From Bacteroidales bacterium (GTDB taxonomy: Bacteria; Bacteroidota; Bacteroidia; Bacteroidales; VadinHA17): a stretch of 48,780 bases of DNA. The first letter of the stretch is position 1. Each line of letters opens with the position of its first letter. Under the pieces are notes generated by a model. That model was not told the DNA's origin. It made no database searches and saw nothing but the letters and a program-made list of their open reading frames with translations. The stretch is from assembly GCA_003141525.1 (NCBI GenBank), contig PLML01000114.1, positions 1,939 through 50,718 of the forward strand, in the 5' to 3' direction. Positions 41,207 to 48,780 of the stretch are shown piece by piece. The position numbers and the translations under genes were made by a program.

Positions 41207-43080
41207 TTGCTAAGCATATAAGTTAATATTATCGCAATACCAATAGCGATTGACAACAAATACCATCTTATTTTCCCGTTTTGAGTACTGCTAAGTATAC
41301 GGTTTAATAAAAGTGCCAGCCGGGCTAATCCAATATTCCACAGATCAAAAAAATCATTTTTATCGATAACTGAAAGCCAGACAATTGGTTTTACAAACAG
41401 AGCATCATATAGTTTATCAAAACCCCATCCTTTTTCAAAGAATTTGTTAATCTTGCTGTGACTATAGGGTTCTGACAGTGCAGGTTTTTTAAAATAAATT
41501 AAATATGCAATATAGATTCCTGACAGTGCTATTATGGCGGACAGGGTCTGAAACAGTAGCTCCTGACCTTCTTCTCTTTTAGTAATAATAACAGGTAACG
41601 TATTGTCAACCAGGTTTGAAAAAAGATGAATATTACCGATTGATGCCGGCAGTTCTACAAATCCTCCGACAAGAGATAAAACGGCGAGAATGATTACCGG
41701 AACAGTCATTATTTTGCCCGGAATAAATGTTGGTTGGGTTTTAGCTTCGCCATAGAATGTTATAAATATCATCCTGAAGGAATAAAGTGCGGTTAACAGA
41801 GCCCCGATGATTCCTGCAAGCCAAAGCATAATACTTCCGCTTTGTGACGCGAATGAATACCACAATATCTGATCCTTGCTATAGAAGCCAGCTGTAATCA
41901 GTGGAAGAGCAGAAAGGGATGCAGAGCCGATCAAAAATGTATAAAATACAACCGGCATTTTTTTCCTGAGACCACCCATCCTGAAAATATCATGTTCTTC
42001 ATTCAGAACCAGTATTACTATTCCTGCCCCGAGGAATAGCAAGGCTTTGAAGAAGGCATGTATCATGAAATGAAATACTGCAGCGGACCATGCACCGACA
42101 CCCAGAGCAAGAAACATATAGCCTATCTGACTTATTGTAGAATAAGCAAGAATCCTTTTCAGATCGTGTTGCGCCAGAGCGCTGAATCCGGCAATCAGCA
42201 ATGTTAGTACGCCAATAATAGCTATTGCAGACTGGACAACCGGAGCAAGGCTGAACAACACGTGTGTACGTGCAATCAGATAGACACCTGCAGTAACCAT
42301 TGTTGCTGCATGTATCAATGCACTCACGGGAGAAGGGCCTGCCATGGCATCAGGTAGCCAGGTTTGTAAGGGTAGCTGGGCCGACTTTCCCAGAGCCCCG
42401 CCAAGTAATAATGCCGCAGTCAGAACTGCAATTGAAGAACCTGGAACCCACTTTTCAGATGCTTGTTGCATCAATTGGTTTATATTGACTGTGCCAAAAT
42501 TCAGGAAGAGTATGAAAATACCTATAATCATTGCAGTATCCCCGACCCTTGTAATAATAAAGGCTTTTCTGGCTGCATAGCCATTTTCAGGCTCTTTATA
42601 CCAGAAGCCAATCAGCAGGTAACTGCATAGACCCACACCCTCCCATCCGAGATACATTAGTAAAATATTATCGGAAAGGACGAGTATAAGCATTGAGCCG
42701 ATAAAAAGATTCATGTACGCAAAAAACCTTGTGAATCCTTCATCTTTCGCCATAAATCCTATAGAGTAAATGTGTATCAGGAATCCTACGAAAGTGATAA
42801 CAAAGCAGAAAACCAGTGAAAGAGCGTCGAGACTGAATGATATTTCGACCTTCAGGTTACCGGCATTAATCCATTCCCAGACGGCGACTGAATAAGATTT
42901 GACTTCAGGCAAGGATTTTAAAAACTCTATTGCAATAATGAATGTTAGAATAGCTATAACACCGATCGATCCGGCGCCTATAATACCTGCAATCTTCCGG
43001 CTCAGTTTATGTCCGAAAAGAGCCAGAGTTAGAAAGCTCAATAAAGGTATACCAGGTATCAGGGCAATAATAGTGGTCAT
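41203..43080 (-). CDS. nuoL: NADH-quinone oxidoreductase subunit L
   Basis: 625 residues. Signatures are LMYLGWEGVGLCSYLLIGFWYKEPENGYAARKAFIITRVGD with the conserved Glu, SAQLPLQTWLPDAMAGPSPVSALIHAATMVTAGVYLIAR, DLKRILAYSTISQIGYMFLALG, and a C-terminal region that supplies the long lateral helix. It is the distal antiporter-like subunit. It starts 12 bp after nuoK and overlaps nuoM by 4 bp. Confidence 0.96.
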   Translation of the reverse strand: MTTIIALIPGIPLLSFLTLALFGHKLSRKIAGIIGAGSIGVIAILTFIIAIEFLKSLPEVKSYSVAVWEWINAGNLKVEISFSLDALSLVFCFVITFVGFLIHIYSIGFMAKDEGFTRFFAYMNLFIGSMLILVLSDNILLMYLGWEGVGLCSYLLIGFWYKEPENGYAARKAFIITRVGDTAMIIGIFILFLNFGTVNINQLMQQASEKWVPGSSIAVLTAALLLGGALGKSAQLPLQTWLPDAMAGPSPVSALIHAATMVTAGVYLIARTHVLFSLAPVVQSAIAIIGVLTLLIAGFSALAQHDLKRILAYSTISQIGYMFLALGVGAWSAAVFHFMIHAFFKALLFLGAGIVILVLNEEHDIFRMGGLRKKMPVVFYTFLIGSASLSALPLITAGFYSKDQILWYSFASQSGSIMLWLAGIIGALLTALYSFRMIFITFYGEAKTQPTFIPGKIMTVPVIILAVLSLVGGFVELPASIGNIHLFSNLVDNTLPVIITKREEGQELLFQTLSAIIALSGIYIAYLIYFKKPALSEPYSHSKINKFFEKGWGFDKLYDALFVKPIVWLSVIDKNDFFDLWNIGLARLALLLNRILSSTQNGKIRWYLLSIAIGIAIILTYMLSK

Positions 43081-43092
43081 TCGCTGGTTAAA

Positions 43093-43407
43093 TTAATTTT
43101 GATCTTTTAAATTATTAACTGCGTCAGCATCAAGTGTCTTAAAATGATGGTAAACCTGAAGGATCAATGCTAATCCTATGGCTACCTCGACTGCAGTCAC
43201 AGCCAATATAAAAATAAACATGACCTGCCCGTCGGGTTGTTTCCAGTGAGTTCCGGCAATTATGAATACAAGTCCGGCGCTGTTAAACATGATCTCGATC
43301 GACATCAGCATAAATATCATATTTCTGCGGACTAACAGTCCAATCAGTCCCAGGAAAAAGAGTATTCCTGCAAACAATATTTGTGTTTCGACGGGTACTG
43401 TAAGCAT
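43093..43407 (-). CDS. nuoK: NADH-quinone oxidoreductase subunit K
   Basis: 104 residues, three membrane helices. The membrane glutamates needed for proton transfer are seen in MSIEIMFNSAGLVF and AVTAVEVAIGLALILQVY. It is the homologue of the MnhC/MrpC subunit of antiporters. It starts 4 bp after the nuoJ stop. Confidence 0.95.
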   Translation of the reverse strand: MLTVPVETQILFAGILFFLGLIGLLVRRNMIFMLMSIEIMFNSAGLVFIIAGTHWKQPDGQVMFIFILAVTAVEVAIGLALILQVYHHFKTLDADAVNNLKDQN

Positions 43408-43411
43408 AATT

Positions 43412-43930
43412 CTATTTTATTTCGAGAAAACGGTGTTTGACTTTTTTCTTCTGACTCCCAAGATGATAAGCTCCTATCACTCCTGCCATCAGTAGTATAG
43501 CAGCAATTTCGACCCCCAGCAGGTAGGTTGTAAAGAGTGAAATTCCTACCTGTTTTGGTAATATTGCTTCTTTATCCGGAGGGATTGTCTGGACATTTTT
43601 TAATGCAAAGATCAGGTTAACTAACAGAACAGCTGCAAGAATTGTGGGAACAATCCACATACGAGGTTCAAGCCACTTCTTTTCAGCTTCTCTCTCAAGT
43701 CCTATATTTAGCATCATGGTTACAAAAATGAAGAGCACCATGATTGCGCCAGCATAAATTATTACCTCGAGGGCCGCAATAAATGGTGCATTCAATAGAT
43801 AAAAAATCACAGATATAGCTAAAAGAGATAAAATAAGATAAAGCAATGAATGAATAGCATTCCTGCCGGAAATGGCCATTACAGTTGAAATTATTGCAAC
43901 AAGGGCCGCTATATAGAAAAACATATCCAT
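43412..43930 (-). CDS. nuoJ: NADH-quinone oxidoreductase subunit J
   Basis: 172 residues with five membrane helices. SLLYLILSLLAISVIFYLLNAPFIAALEVIIYAGAIMVLFIFVTMMLNIG is the typical core; helix 3 with YAGAIMVLF contains the pi-bulge region linked to coupling. It is 16 bp after nuoI and 4 bp before nuoK. Confidence 0.95.
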   Translation of the reverse strand: MDMFFYIAALVAIISTVMAISGRNAIHSLLYLILSLLAISVIFYLLNAPFIAALEVIIYAGAIMVLFIFVTMMLNIGLEREAEKKWLEPRMWIVPTILAAVLLVNLIFALKNVQTIPPDKEAILPKQVGISLFTTYLLGVEIAAILLMAGVIGAYHLGSQKKKVKHRFLEIK

Positions 43931-43946
43931 CTTATCTTCCTTTTAA

Positions 43947-44462
43947 TTAAGGCAAGAGTTCTTTTATATCTACAGGCTTCTCTTCATTCTCTCCCTCACC
44001 TTTGCCTTTGACACCTATTTCAACTCCTGCAATTTTATAGAAGTTATATCCCGTATATTTGCCTTCCCCGCTGATGAGTAAATGTTTCTTTTCATACACC
44101 ATATTCTGTCTGTCATACTCTGCCATCTCAAAATCGGGTATAAGCTGAATGGCATAAGTTGGACAAGCTTCTTCACAAAAGCCGCAAAAAATACATCTTG
44201 AAAAATTGATTCTGAAGAATTCAGGGTATCTCCTTCCCTGCTCATCTTCTGTTGCCTGAAGTGAAATACAATCCACTGGACAGGCAGCTGCACAAAGGTA
44301 ACATGCAACACATCTTTCTTTCTTCTCAGCATCCCTGGTAAGGATAATTCTTCCCCTGTAACGGGGAGGAAGATATGGCTTGACTTCAGGATATTCCACA
44401 GTCTCTGTTTTGTGAAAAACATGAAGGAAAGTAAGCCACATACTTCGAAGAATACTTATCAT
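43947..44462 (-). CDS. nuoI: NADH-quinone oxidoreductase subunit I (two 4Fe-4S)
   Basis: 171 residues. Two cluster motifs carry N6a and N6b: [20 protein letters not shown] and [20 protein letters not shown]. The N-terminal amphipathic part ([22 protein letters not shown]) docks on the membrane arm. It passes electrons to NuoB (outside the window). The C-terminal tail [22 protein letters not shown] is longer and more charged than usual. It follows nuoH by 28 bp. Confidence 0.96.
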   Translation of the reverse strand: MISILRSMWLTFLHVFHKTETVEYPEVKPYLPPRYRGRIILTRDAEKKERCVACYLCAAACPVDCISLQATEDEQGRRYPEFFRINFSRCIFCGFCEEACPTYAIQLIPDFEMAEYDRQNMVYEKKHLLISGEGKYTGYNFYKIAGVEIGVKGKGEGENEEKPVDIKELLP

Positions 44463-44490
44463 ACCAGGATCTATATTTTAATATTTGATT

Positions 44491-45435
44491 TCATTTTAAA
44501 AATATCAGTATTGCGCCGGTTACCAATAGATTAAGTAATGACAGTGGTAATAAAATCTTCCATCCAAGCTCCATCAACTGATCATATCTTGGCCGGGGCA
44601 ATGAAGCCCTGAGCAGGATAAACACACAAATAAAAAAGAAGGTCTTAAACAGGAACCAGAAAACCGGGGGAAGAAATGAAGGTCCCAGCCATCCGCCAAA
44701 AAACAATGTGGAAACAAGCGCAGATATAAGTGTAATTCCGAGGTATTCACCAACGAAAAACATTCCGAACTTCATACCGGAATATTCAGAATGATAGCCG
44801 GCAATAAGTTCGCCCTCAGCTTCGGGAATATCAAAGGGTAGCCTGTGAGTTTCAGCAATACCTGCAATAAAGAACACTATAAAACCAATAAACTGTGGTA
44901 TGAAGAACCAGCCACCCTTTTGTGCTTCAACTATTTTGCAAAAGCTAAAGCTGTCTGCCATCATTACCACTCCCATCAGGGAAAGACCCATGAATACTTC
45001 GTAGGTAAGCATTTGTGCTGATGCTCTCATTGCGCCAATTAATGAATACTTGTTGTTTGAAGCCCAGCCGCCCAGTACAATGCTGTAAACACCCAGCGAT
45101 GAATTACCAAGGAAAAACAGAATACCAATATTTGAATCAAACACATAGAAATCTGGACCAAAAGGTACAACCGCAAAGGTTAACAGAATCGTGATCATAA
45201 GTATTCCAGGAGCAAGTACAAAAACCGGCCGGTCTGAAAAGGGAGGTACCCAATCCTCTTTAAAGAATAATTTTATTGTATCGGCAACTACCTGTCCCAG
45301 ACCGAACGGGCCAACGCGATTCGGACCCAGTCTGTCCTGCCATACTGAAAGAAGCCTTCTCTCTACCCAAATCAGTCCGGCTGCAATAGACAATACTATT
45401 AAAAGTATTCCTGCTATTATAAAGACATATTTCAT
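44491..45435 (-). CDS. nuoH: NADH-quinone oxidoreductase subunit H
   Basis: 314 residues from the ATG at 45435 ([48 protein letters not shown]). The track start at 45483 would overlap nuoG by 38 bp, while this start leaves a 10-bp gap. Quinone-site motifs [33 protein letters not shown] and [37 protein letters not shown] are present. It joins the membrane and peripheral arms and forms part of the quinone channel. Confidence 0.95.
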   Translation of the reverse strand: MKYVFIIAGILLIVLSIAAGLIWVERRLLSVWQDRLGPNRVGPFGLGQVVADTIKLFFKEDWVPPFSDRPVFVLAPGILMITILLTFAVVPFGPDFYVFDSNIGILFFLGNSSLGVYSIVLGGWASNNKYSLIGAMRASAQMLTYEVFMGLSLMGVVMMADSFSFCKIVEAQKGGWFFIPQFIGFIVFFIAGIAETHRLPFDIPEAEGELIAGYHSEYSGMKFGMFFVGEYLGITLISALVSTLFFGGWLGPSFLPPVFWFLFKTFFFICVFILLRASLPRPRYDQLMELGWKILLPLSLLNLLVTGAILIFLK

Positions 45436-45445
45436 GAACAGTAAT

Positions 45446-48157
45446 TTATAGTTTATGAAATTTCCCAAAACCCGGAATATCAATAAAAGGCATCCCTGGT
45501 AAATTTACAGACAAACCGGTTAATCCCGTAACAAAGCTATTTTCAATTTTAACTTTTACTCTTAAACTAATTTTTAAGATCTCAAGTTGAACATAGTCAC
45601 CATCATTTAAAGTGATCATATCCGCATCTTTTTGATTCATCAGCACAAATGGTTCCTGAATTCTCTGTAATATGGAGGAACTGACGGAACTAAGCTCATC
45701 GCTTCCAAATATCTTGTATACAGGAACAATCAGCCATTCATCTTTCTGAACTTCTGTGATCCCTTTGGCCTGATTGAAATAAATATTTTTGCTTCCTCCG
45801 GACGGTTCAATAAGTCTGACTCCCGGGTCGCCTCCTTTCATGGAGGCATCAGGTTCATCAAGATAATTATACATAGCCTGCACAGAGTTCCATCCTGGTG
45901 TCCAGTAAAACGGAACAAGTGATGAAGGTGGATTTTCCTGTTGTCCCTCCATGCTGAAGGATAAAGGGGAATCCAGATCCTGTGAAAGTTTTGGTTCACT
46001 TACAGTAATATTCGCATTCATTGCAGTCCTGCCGCTGTAACGCATTGTCTGTCTTGGTATCTTCGAGTTCAGCATCCGGAAGTCTGCATCAGGCATGTAT
46101 TTCTTTAACTTTGAGAATAGAGGCAATTCATTAACCAGAGAATCAACAACATCGTCCAACCTGTTCCATGAAACAGAATTATTTTCGTCGCTGATCTTTA
46201 AAAAATTCTCTATCCATCTCCAGCTTTCCTTTACCTGGTTTTTACTGTAAATTGCTTTATAAAAACGTTGAGCGCGACCTTCATTATTCACAATAGTACC
46301 TTCCGATTCGGCAAATGTTGCGGCGGGTAATAAAATATCAGCTTTCTGTGTTGTTTTATTAATAAGGTGGTCAAGAACAACTACGTGATTGCTTCTGTCA
46401 AACAGTTCATTGACTGATTCTTCACTTGCTCTTCTGTATAGATCATTCTCAAGTACAACAAGTGTGTCAATCTCTTTATCTTCAGCCGCCAGGACAGCCT
46501 CCTCAAATGATTTGCCTGGTAGAAATGAAAGTCCCATGCTGTTACATTCCGGCAAAACCAGACTAAGCATAACATTTGAACCAACTGAAAGAAGCGCCAT
46601 GGAAATGTTTAACGCTGAATGAATTATCCCCTCAACGCCTGAACTAACGCCGGATATGATCAACGGATTCTTTGCATTTTTCAAAGAAAGTGCGATAATC
46701 CCGGCCAGCTTCTGAATATCTTTTCCCCAGGTTTTTACACCCGGTACTTTTTTATCCAGCTCGAGAGCAATAGCATACCCCAGATTTGCAATTTCTGCAG
46801 ATGAGGCATGAAATATGTTTTTTGAAATTTCATCAAGAGAATCATTGAAAGGGGTGGCAATAAAAATCGGACATCTGCTATCTTGTGCCAGTTCTCTTAC
46901 CGATGCATCATTCCATAATGGGATACCTTTCCCCTTTGCTTCTTTATCAGGTTCATTTCGTGCAGCCTGTCTCAAAGCAAGTGCGATCATAGGCGCCGTA
47001 TTAATCAGATCTTCGCCAAGGACCAGAATTGCATCAGCTTTTTCAATTTGTTTCAATGAAGGAGTATGTACACCGCTATTCTGTAAGAAGTCTGAAACTG
47101 TTTTGGTTAACAGGTACTCCTTTTTTGAAATGCCGTGATAAAAGCTCTCTTTACCAACCAGAGACATTAATGCAAAGTTCGACTCGAGGGATGCTCTGGG
47201 AGAACCTATTCCAATAATTTTTTTATTCCTTGAAAATAACTGATGCAGAGATGAAAGCAGCTGTTCGTTTTCAATTGGTTCCGGTTTCTTATTTTTTCCC
47301 GGACTGATCTGTGCAGTTTCAATCCGCTTTTCATCGTTTACAAATTCATAACCGAACCGGCCCCTGTCGCAAATGAAATATCTGTTAACAGCTCCATTGT
47401 ATCTGCTCATTATGCGCCTCAGGGAATCGTATCGTTCACTTGCAATTGTATTGCATCCGACACTGCAATGTACACAGACTGAAGGAGCATTTGACAGATC
47501 CCATTTGCGTGTGAAATGTCTCTTCAATGTTTTATCTGTGAAAACACCTGTGGGGCATACCTCAACAAGATTTCCGCTATATTCATTTTCAAGTGGCCCA
47601 TCCTCATGCCGCCCAAAATAAACATGATTCCTGGAGGCATAGACATTAAGATCTTTCCCTCCTGCATAATCCCTGTAGAACCTTACGCACCTGTAGCATT
47701 GAATACAACGGTTCATCTCATGACTGATGAATGGCCCCAACTCCTGATTATTATATGTCCGTTTGGGAAAATCAAAACGTCTGTAATTGTGGCCGGTCAT
47801 CACTGTCATATCCTGTAAGTGACATTCTCCCCCTTCATCACAAACAGGACAATCGTGAGGGTGATTGGTCATAAGGCTCTCAATTACAGAAGCCCTGAAT
47901 GCTTTTGCCTCAGGATCATCAACTGAAACAATCAGTCCTTCTGTTACAGGTTCCATACATGACATTACAATACGGCCTTTCGTATCATCTATATCCCTGA
48001 ATTTCTTTACCGCGCATAGCCTGCAGGCACCAACTGAACCGAGAGCAGGATGGAAACAGAAATGGGGAATGTCTATCCCAATCGAAAGACAGGACTCGAG
48101 AAGATTTTTCTCGGGTTTTACTTCATAATATTTTCCGTCTATCGTGATCTTTACCAT
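45446..48157 (-). CDS. nuoG: NADH-quinone oxidoreductase subunit G
   Basis: 903 residues from the ATG at 48157 ([18 protein letters not shown]). A GGAGG sequence 5 nt upstream and a 2-bp gap to nuoF favour this over the track start at 48175. Cluster motifs: the 2Fe-2S set in [19 protein letters not shown] with [17 protein letters not shown], the His/Cys set [20 protein letters not shown], and an extra [17 protein letters not shown]...[11 protein letters not shown] resembling the N7 site. The remainder is a molybdopterin-oxidoreductase-like domain without the cofactor role in complex I. It carries electrons from NuoF into the peripheral arm. Confidence 0.95.
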   Translation of the reverse strand: MVKITIDGKYYEVKPEKNLLESCLSIGIDIPHFCFHPALGSVGACRLCAVKKFRDIDDTKGRIVMSCMEPVTEGLIVSVDDPEAKAFRASVIESLMTNHPHDCPVCDEGGECHLQDMTVMTGHNYRRFDFPKRTYNNQELGPFISHEMNRCIQCYRCVRFYRDYAGGKDLNVYASRNHVYFGRHEDGPLENEYSGNLVEVCPTGVFTDKTLKRHFTRKWDLSNAPSVCVHCSVGCNTIASERYDSLRRIMSRYNGAVNRYFICDRGRFGYEFVNDEKRIETAQISPGKNKKPEPIENEQLLSSLHQLFSRNKKIIGIGSPRASLESNFALMSLVGKESFYHGISKKEYLLTKTVSDFLQNSGVHTPSLKQIEKADAILVLGEDLINTAPMIALALRQAARNEPDKEAKGKGIPLWNDASVRELAQDSRCPIFIATPFNDSLDEISKNIFHASSAEIANLGYAIALELDKKVPGVKTWGKDIQKLAGIIALSLKNAKNPLIISGVSSGVEGIIHSALNISMALLSVGSNVMLSLVLPECNSMGLSFLPGKSFEEAVLAAEDKEIDTLVVLENDLYRRASEESVNELFDRSNHVVVLDHLINKTTQKADILLPAATFAESEGTIVNNEGRAQRFYKAIYSKNQVKESWRWIENFLKISDENNSVSWNRLDDVVDSLVNELPLFSKLKKYMPDADFRMLNSKIPRQTMRYSGRTAMNANITVSEPKLSQDLDSPLSFSMEGQQENPPSSLVPFYWTPGWNSVQAMYNYLDEPDASMKGGDPGVRLIEPSGGSKNIYFNQAKGITEVQKDEWLIVPVYKIFGSDELSSVSSSILQRIQEPFVLMNQKDADMITLNDGDYVQLEILKISLRVKVKIENSFVTGLTGLSVNLPGMPFIDIPGFGKFHKL

Positions 48158-48159
48158 CC

Positions 48160-48780
48160 TTACCTCCAGGGACATTTTTTGTCAGTGATATGCTTTACAA
48201 AATCATCATGAAAATATTTCAGCCCACTTTGCAAAGGTTCAGCAGCACCAGGTGCATGAGCACAGAACGTATTACCCGGACTCATATACTTTGCATTAAA
48301 ATTCAGAAGATCAAGATATTCTATTTTGCCGGTACCCTTCTCAATTGATGCAAGCATCTTTTCAACCCATGGGAGTCCTTCGCGGCATGGAGTGCACCAA
48401 CCACAACTCTCAAGAGCAAAGAACCTTTCAACATTATGAATAAATGCGACAGGACAAGTTTTATCATCAAGGATTATCATTGTTCCGGTTCCGAGCCTGC
48501 TGCCTGCTGCGGCCACAGTCGTAAAATCCATTTTCACATCGAGATGTTCTTCAATAAGAAAGTCCGTAGAGGCTCCACCCGGCAATGCACCTCTGAATTT
48601 GTGTCCAGTTGCCATTCCCCCCGCATGCTCCTCAAGAAGTTCCCTCATGGTTATTCCCAGCGGTAGTTCCCATATCCCGGGATTTTTCACTTTTCCACTA
48701 ACTCCATAAAGTTTTGTACCACCAGTGCCTGTAAGGCTCAGTCCTTTAAACCAATCAGCTCCATTCTCCACAATATGTGA
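48160..48780 (-). CDS. nuoF: NADH-quinone oxidoreductase subunit F, C-terminal part
   Basis: The open frame runs past the right edge: codons before the track's GTG read SHIV, so the start is outside the window. The part seen corresponds to the second half: GTKLYGVSGKVKNPGIWELPLGITMREL, then RLGTGTMIILDD and ESCGWCTPCREGLPWVEKML, with CAHAPGAAEPLQSGLKYF supplying the fourth ligand of the N3 4Fe-4S cluster. NuoF binds NADH and FMN. Together with nuoG this shows that the complex has an NADH input module. Confidence 0.95.
   Translation of the reverse strand, partial: SHIVENGADWFKGLSLTGTGGTKLYGVSGKVKNPGIWELPLGITMRELLEEHAGGMATGHKFRGALPGGASTDFLIEEHLDVKMDFTTVAAAGSRLGTGTMIILDDKTCPVAFIHNVERFFALESCGWCTPCREGLPWVEKMLASIEKGTGKIEYLDLLNFNAKYMSPGNTFCAHAPGAAEPLQSGLKYFHDDFVKHITDKKCPWR

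Noticed and set aside
44491-45483. Longer nuoH starting at 45483
   Set aside because: It would overlap nuoG by 38 bp and adds residues not found in NuoH; Met at 45435 starts the first helix.

Overview
The window looks like chromosomal DNA of a Bacteroidota bacterium with low to moderate GC. The evidence is: promoters of the TTTG-N19-TAnnTTTG type (exact or near-exact copies before rpsL, tetR and the thiamine operon), almost no Shine-Dalgarno sequences, a gliding-motility/type IX secretion C-terminal domain, an RND pump with a PG0541-type partner, a TonB receptor-PnuT-thiamine pyrophosphokinase operon, and a GTPase-impaired EF-G paralogue. A complete-looking NADH input module (nuoF, nuoG) in the complex I operon points to a respiring lineage rather than to gut Bacteroides, which carry a complex I lacking nuoE/F/G. 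Placement below phylum is inference.

Layout. 1-970: start of the str operon (rpsG, rpsL, minus strand) with a textbook promoter, divergent from a second EF-G gene (971-3127). 3209-9782: minus-strand efflux operon tetR-tolC-MFP-RND-PII-like partner. 9933-13750: plus-strand amino-acid group, PhzF-like, RidA, D-threonine aldolase/D-serine dehydratase-like PLP enzyme and an M19 dipeptidase. 13797-20979: a secreted PKD/gliding-type protein, L-rhamnose mutarotase, PcrA/UvrD helicase, a DUF4412 secreted protein, and a divergent pair made of an integral membrane protein and a membrane-bound LuxR-type regulator with three shared palindromes between them. 20987-24849: TPP-riboswitch operon for thiamine uptake and activation. 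24886-30459: plus-strand small genes: DUF3052-like, MGMT, lipoprotein, CrtI-like oxidoreductase, a membrane protein, a short QueG-like Fe-S protein, pirin and cupin. 30554-35378: DedA, then a GH36-like/GH120 pair of secreted glycosidases. 35673-37996: dihydroorotate-dehydrogenase-like flavoprotein, convergent and overlapping with NDH-2. 38155-48780: nuoN-M-L-K-J-I-H-G-F (F is cut by the window edge).

Functional themes. The window combines dual NADH entry into the respiratory chain (complex I plus NDH-2), thiamine scavenging, drug or toxic-compound export, and plant-type glycan processing (GH120 beta-xylosidase type and GH36-like). There is also a plausible D-amino-acid or dipeptide salvage group in which RidA would clear the enamine product of a dehydratase.

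Non-coding structure. Three families of dispersed repeats occur: a GTAGAGACGCCC palindrome (two copies), a CCTTTGTG/CACAAAGG inverted-pair element (three paired copies and one weak half, one of them encoding the end of NuoM), and a purine-rich GGGGAGAATGGG repeat (one copy inside pnuT). I see no rRNA, tRNA, CRISPR array, transposase or phage gene. No wholly new system is evident. The most distinctive signals are the symmetric LuxR-type control region, the coding use of the repeat in nuoM, and the EF-G paralogue lacking its catalytic histidine.
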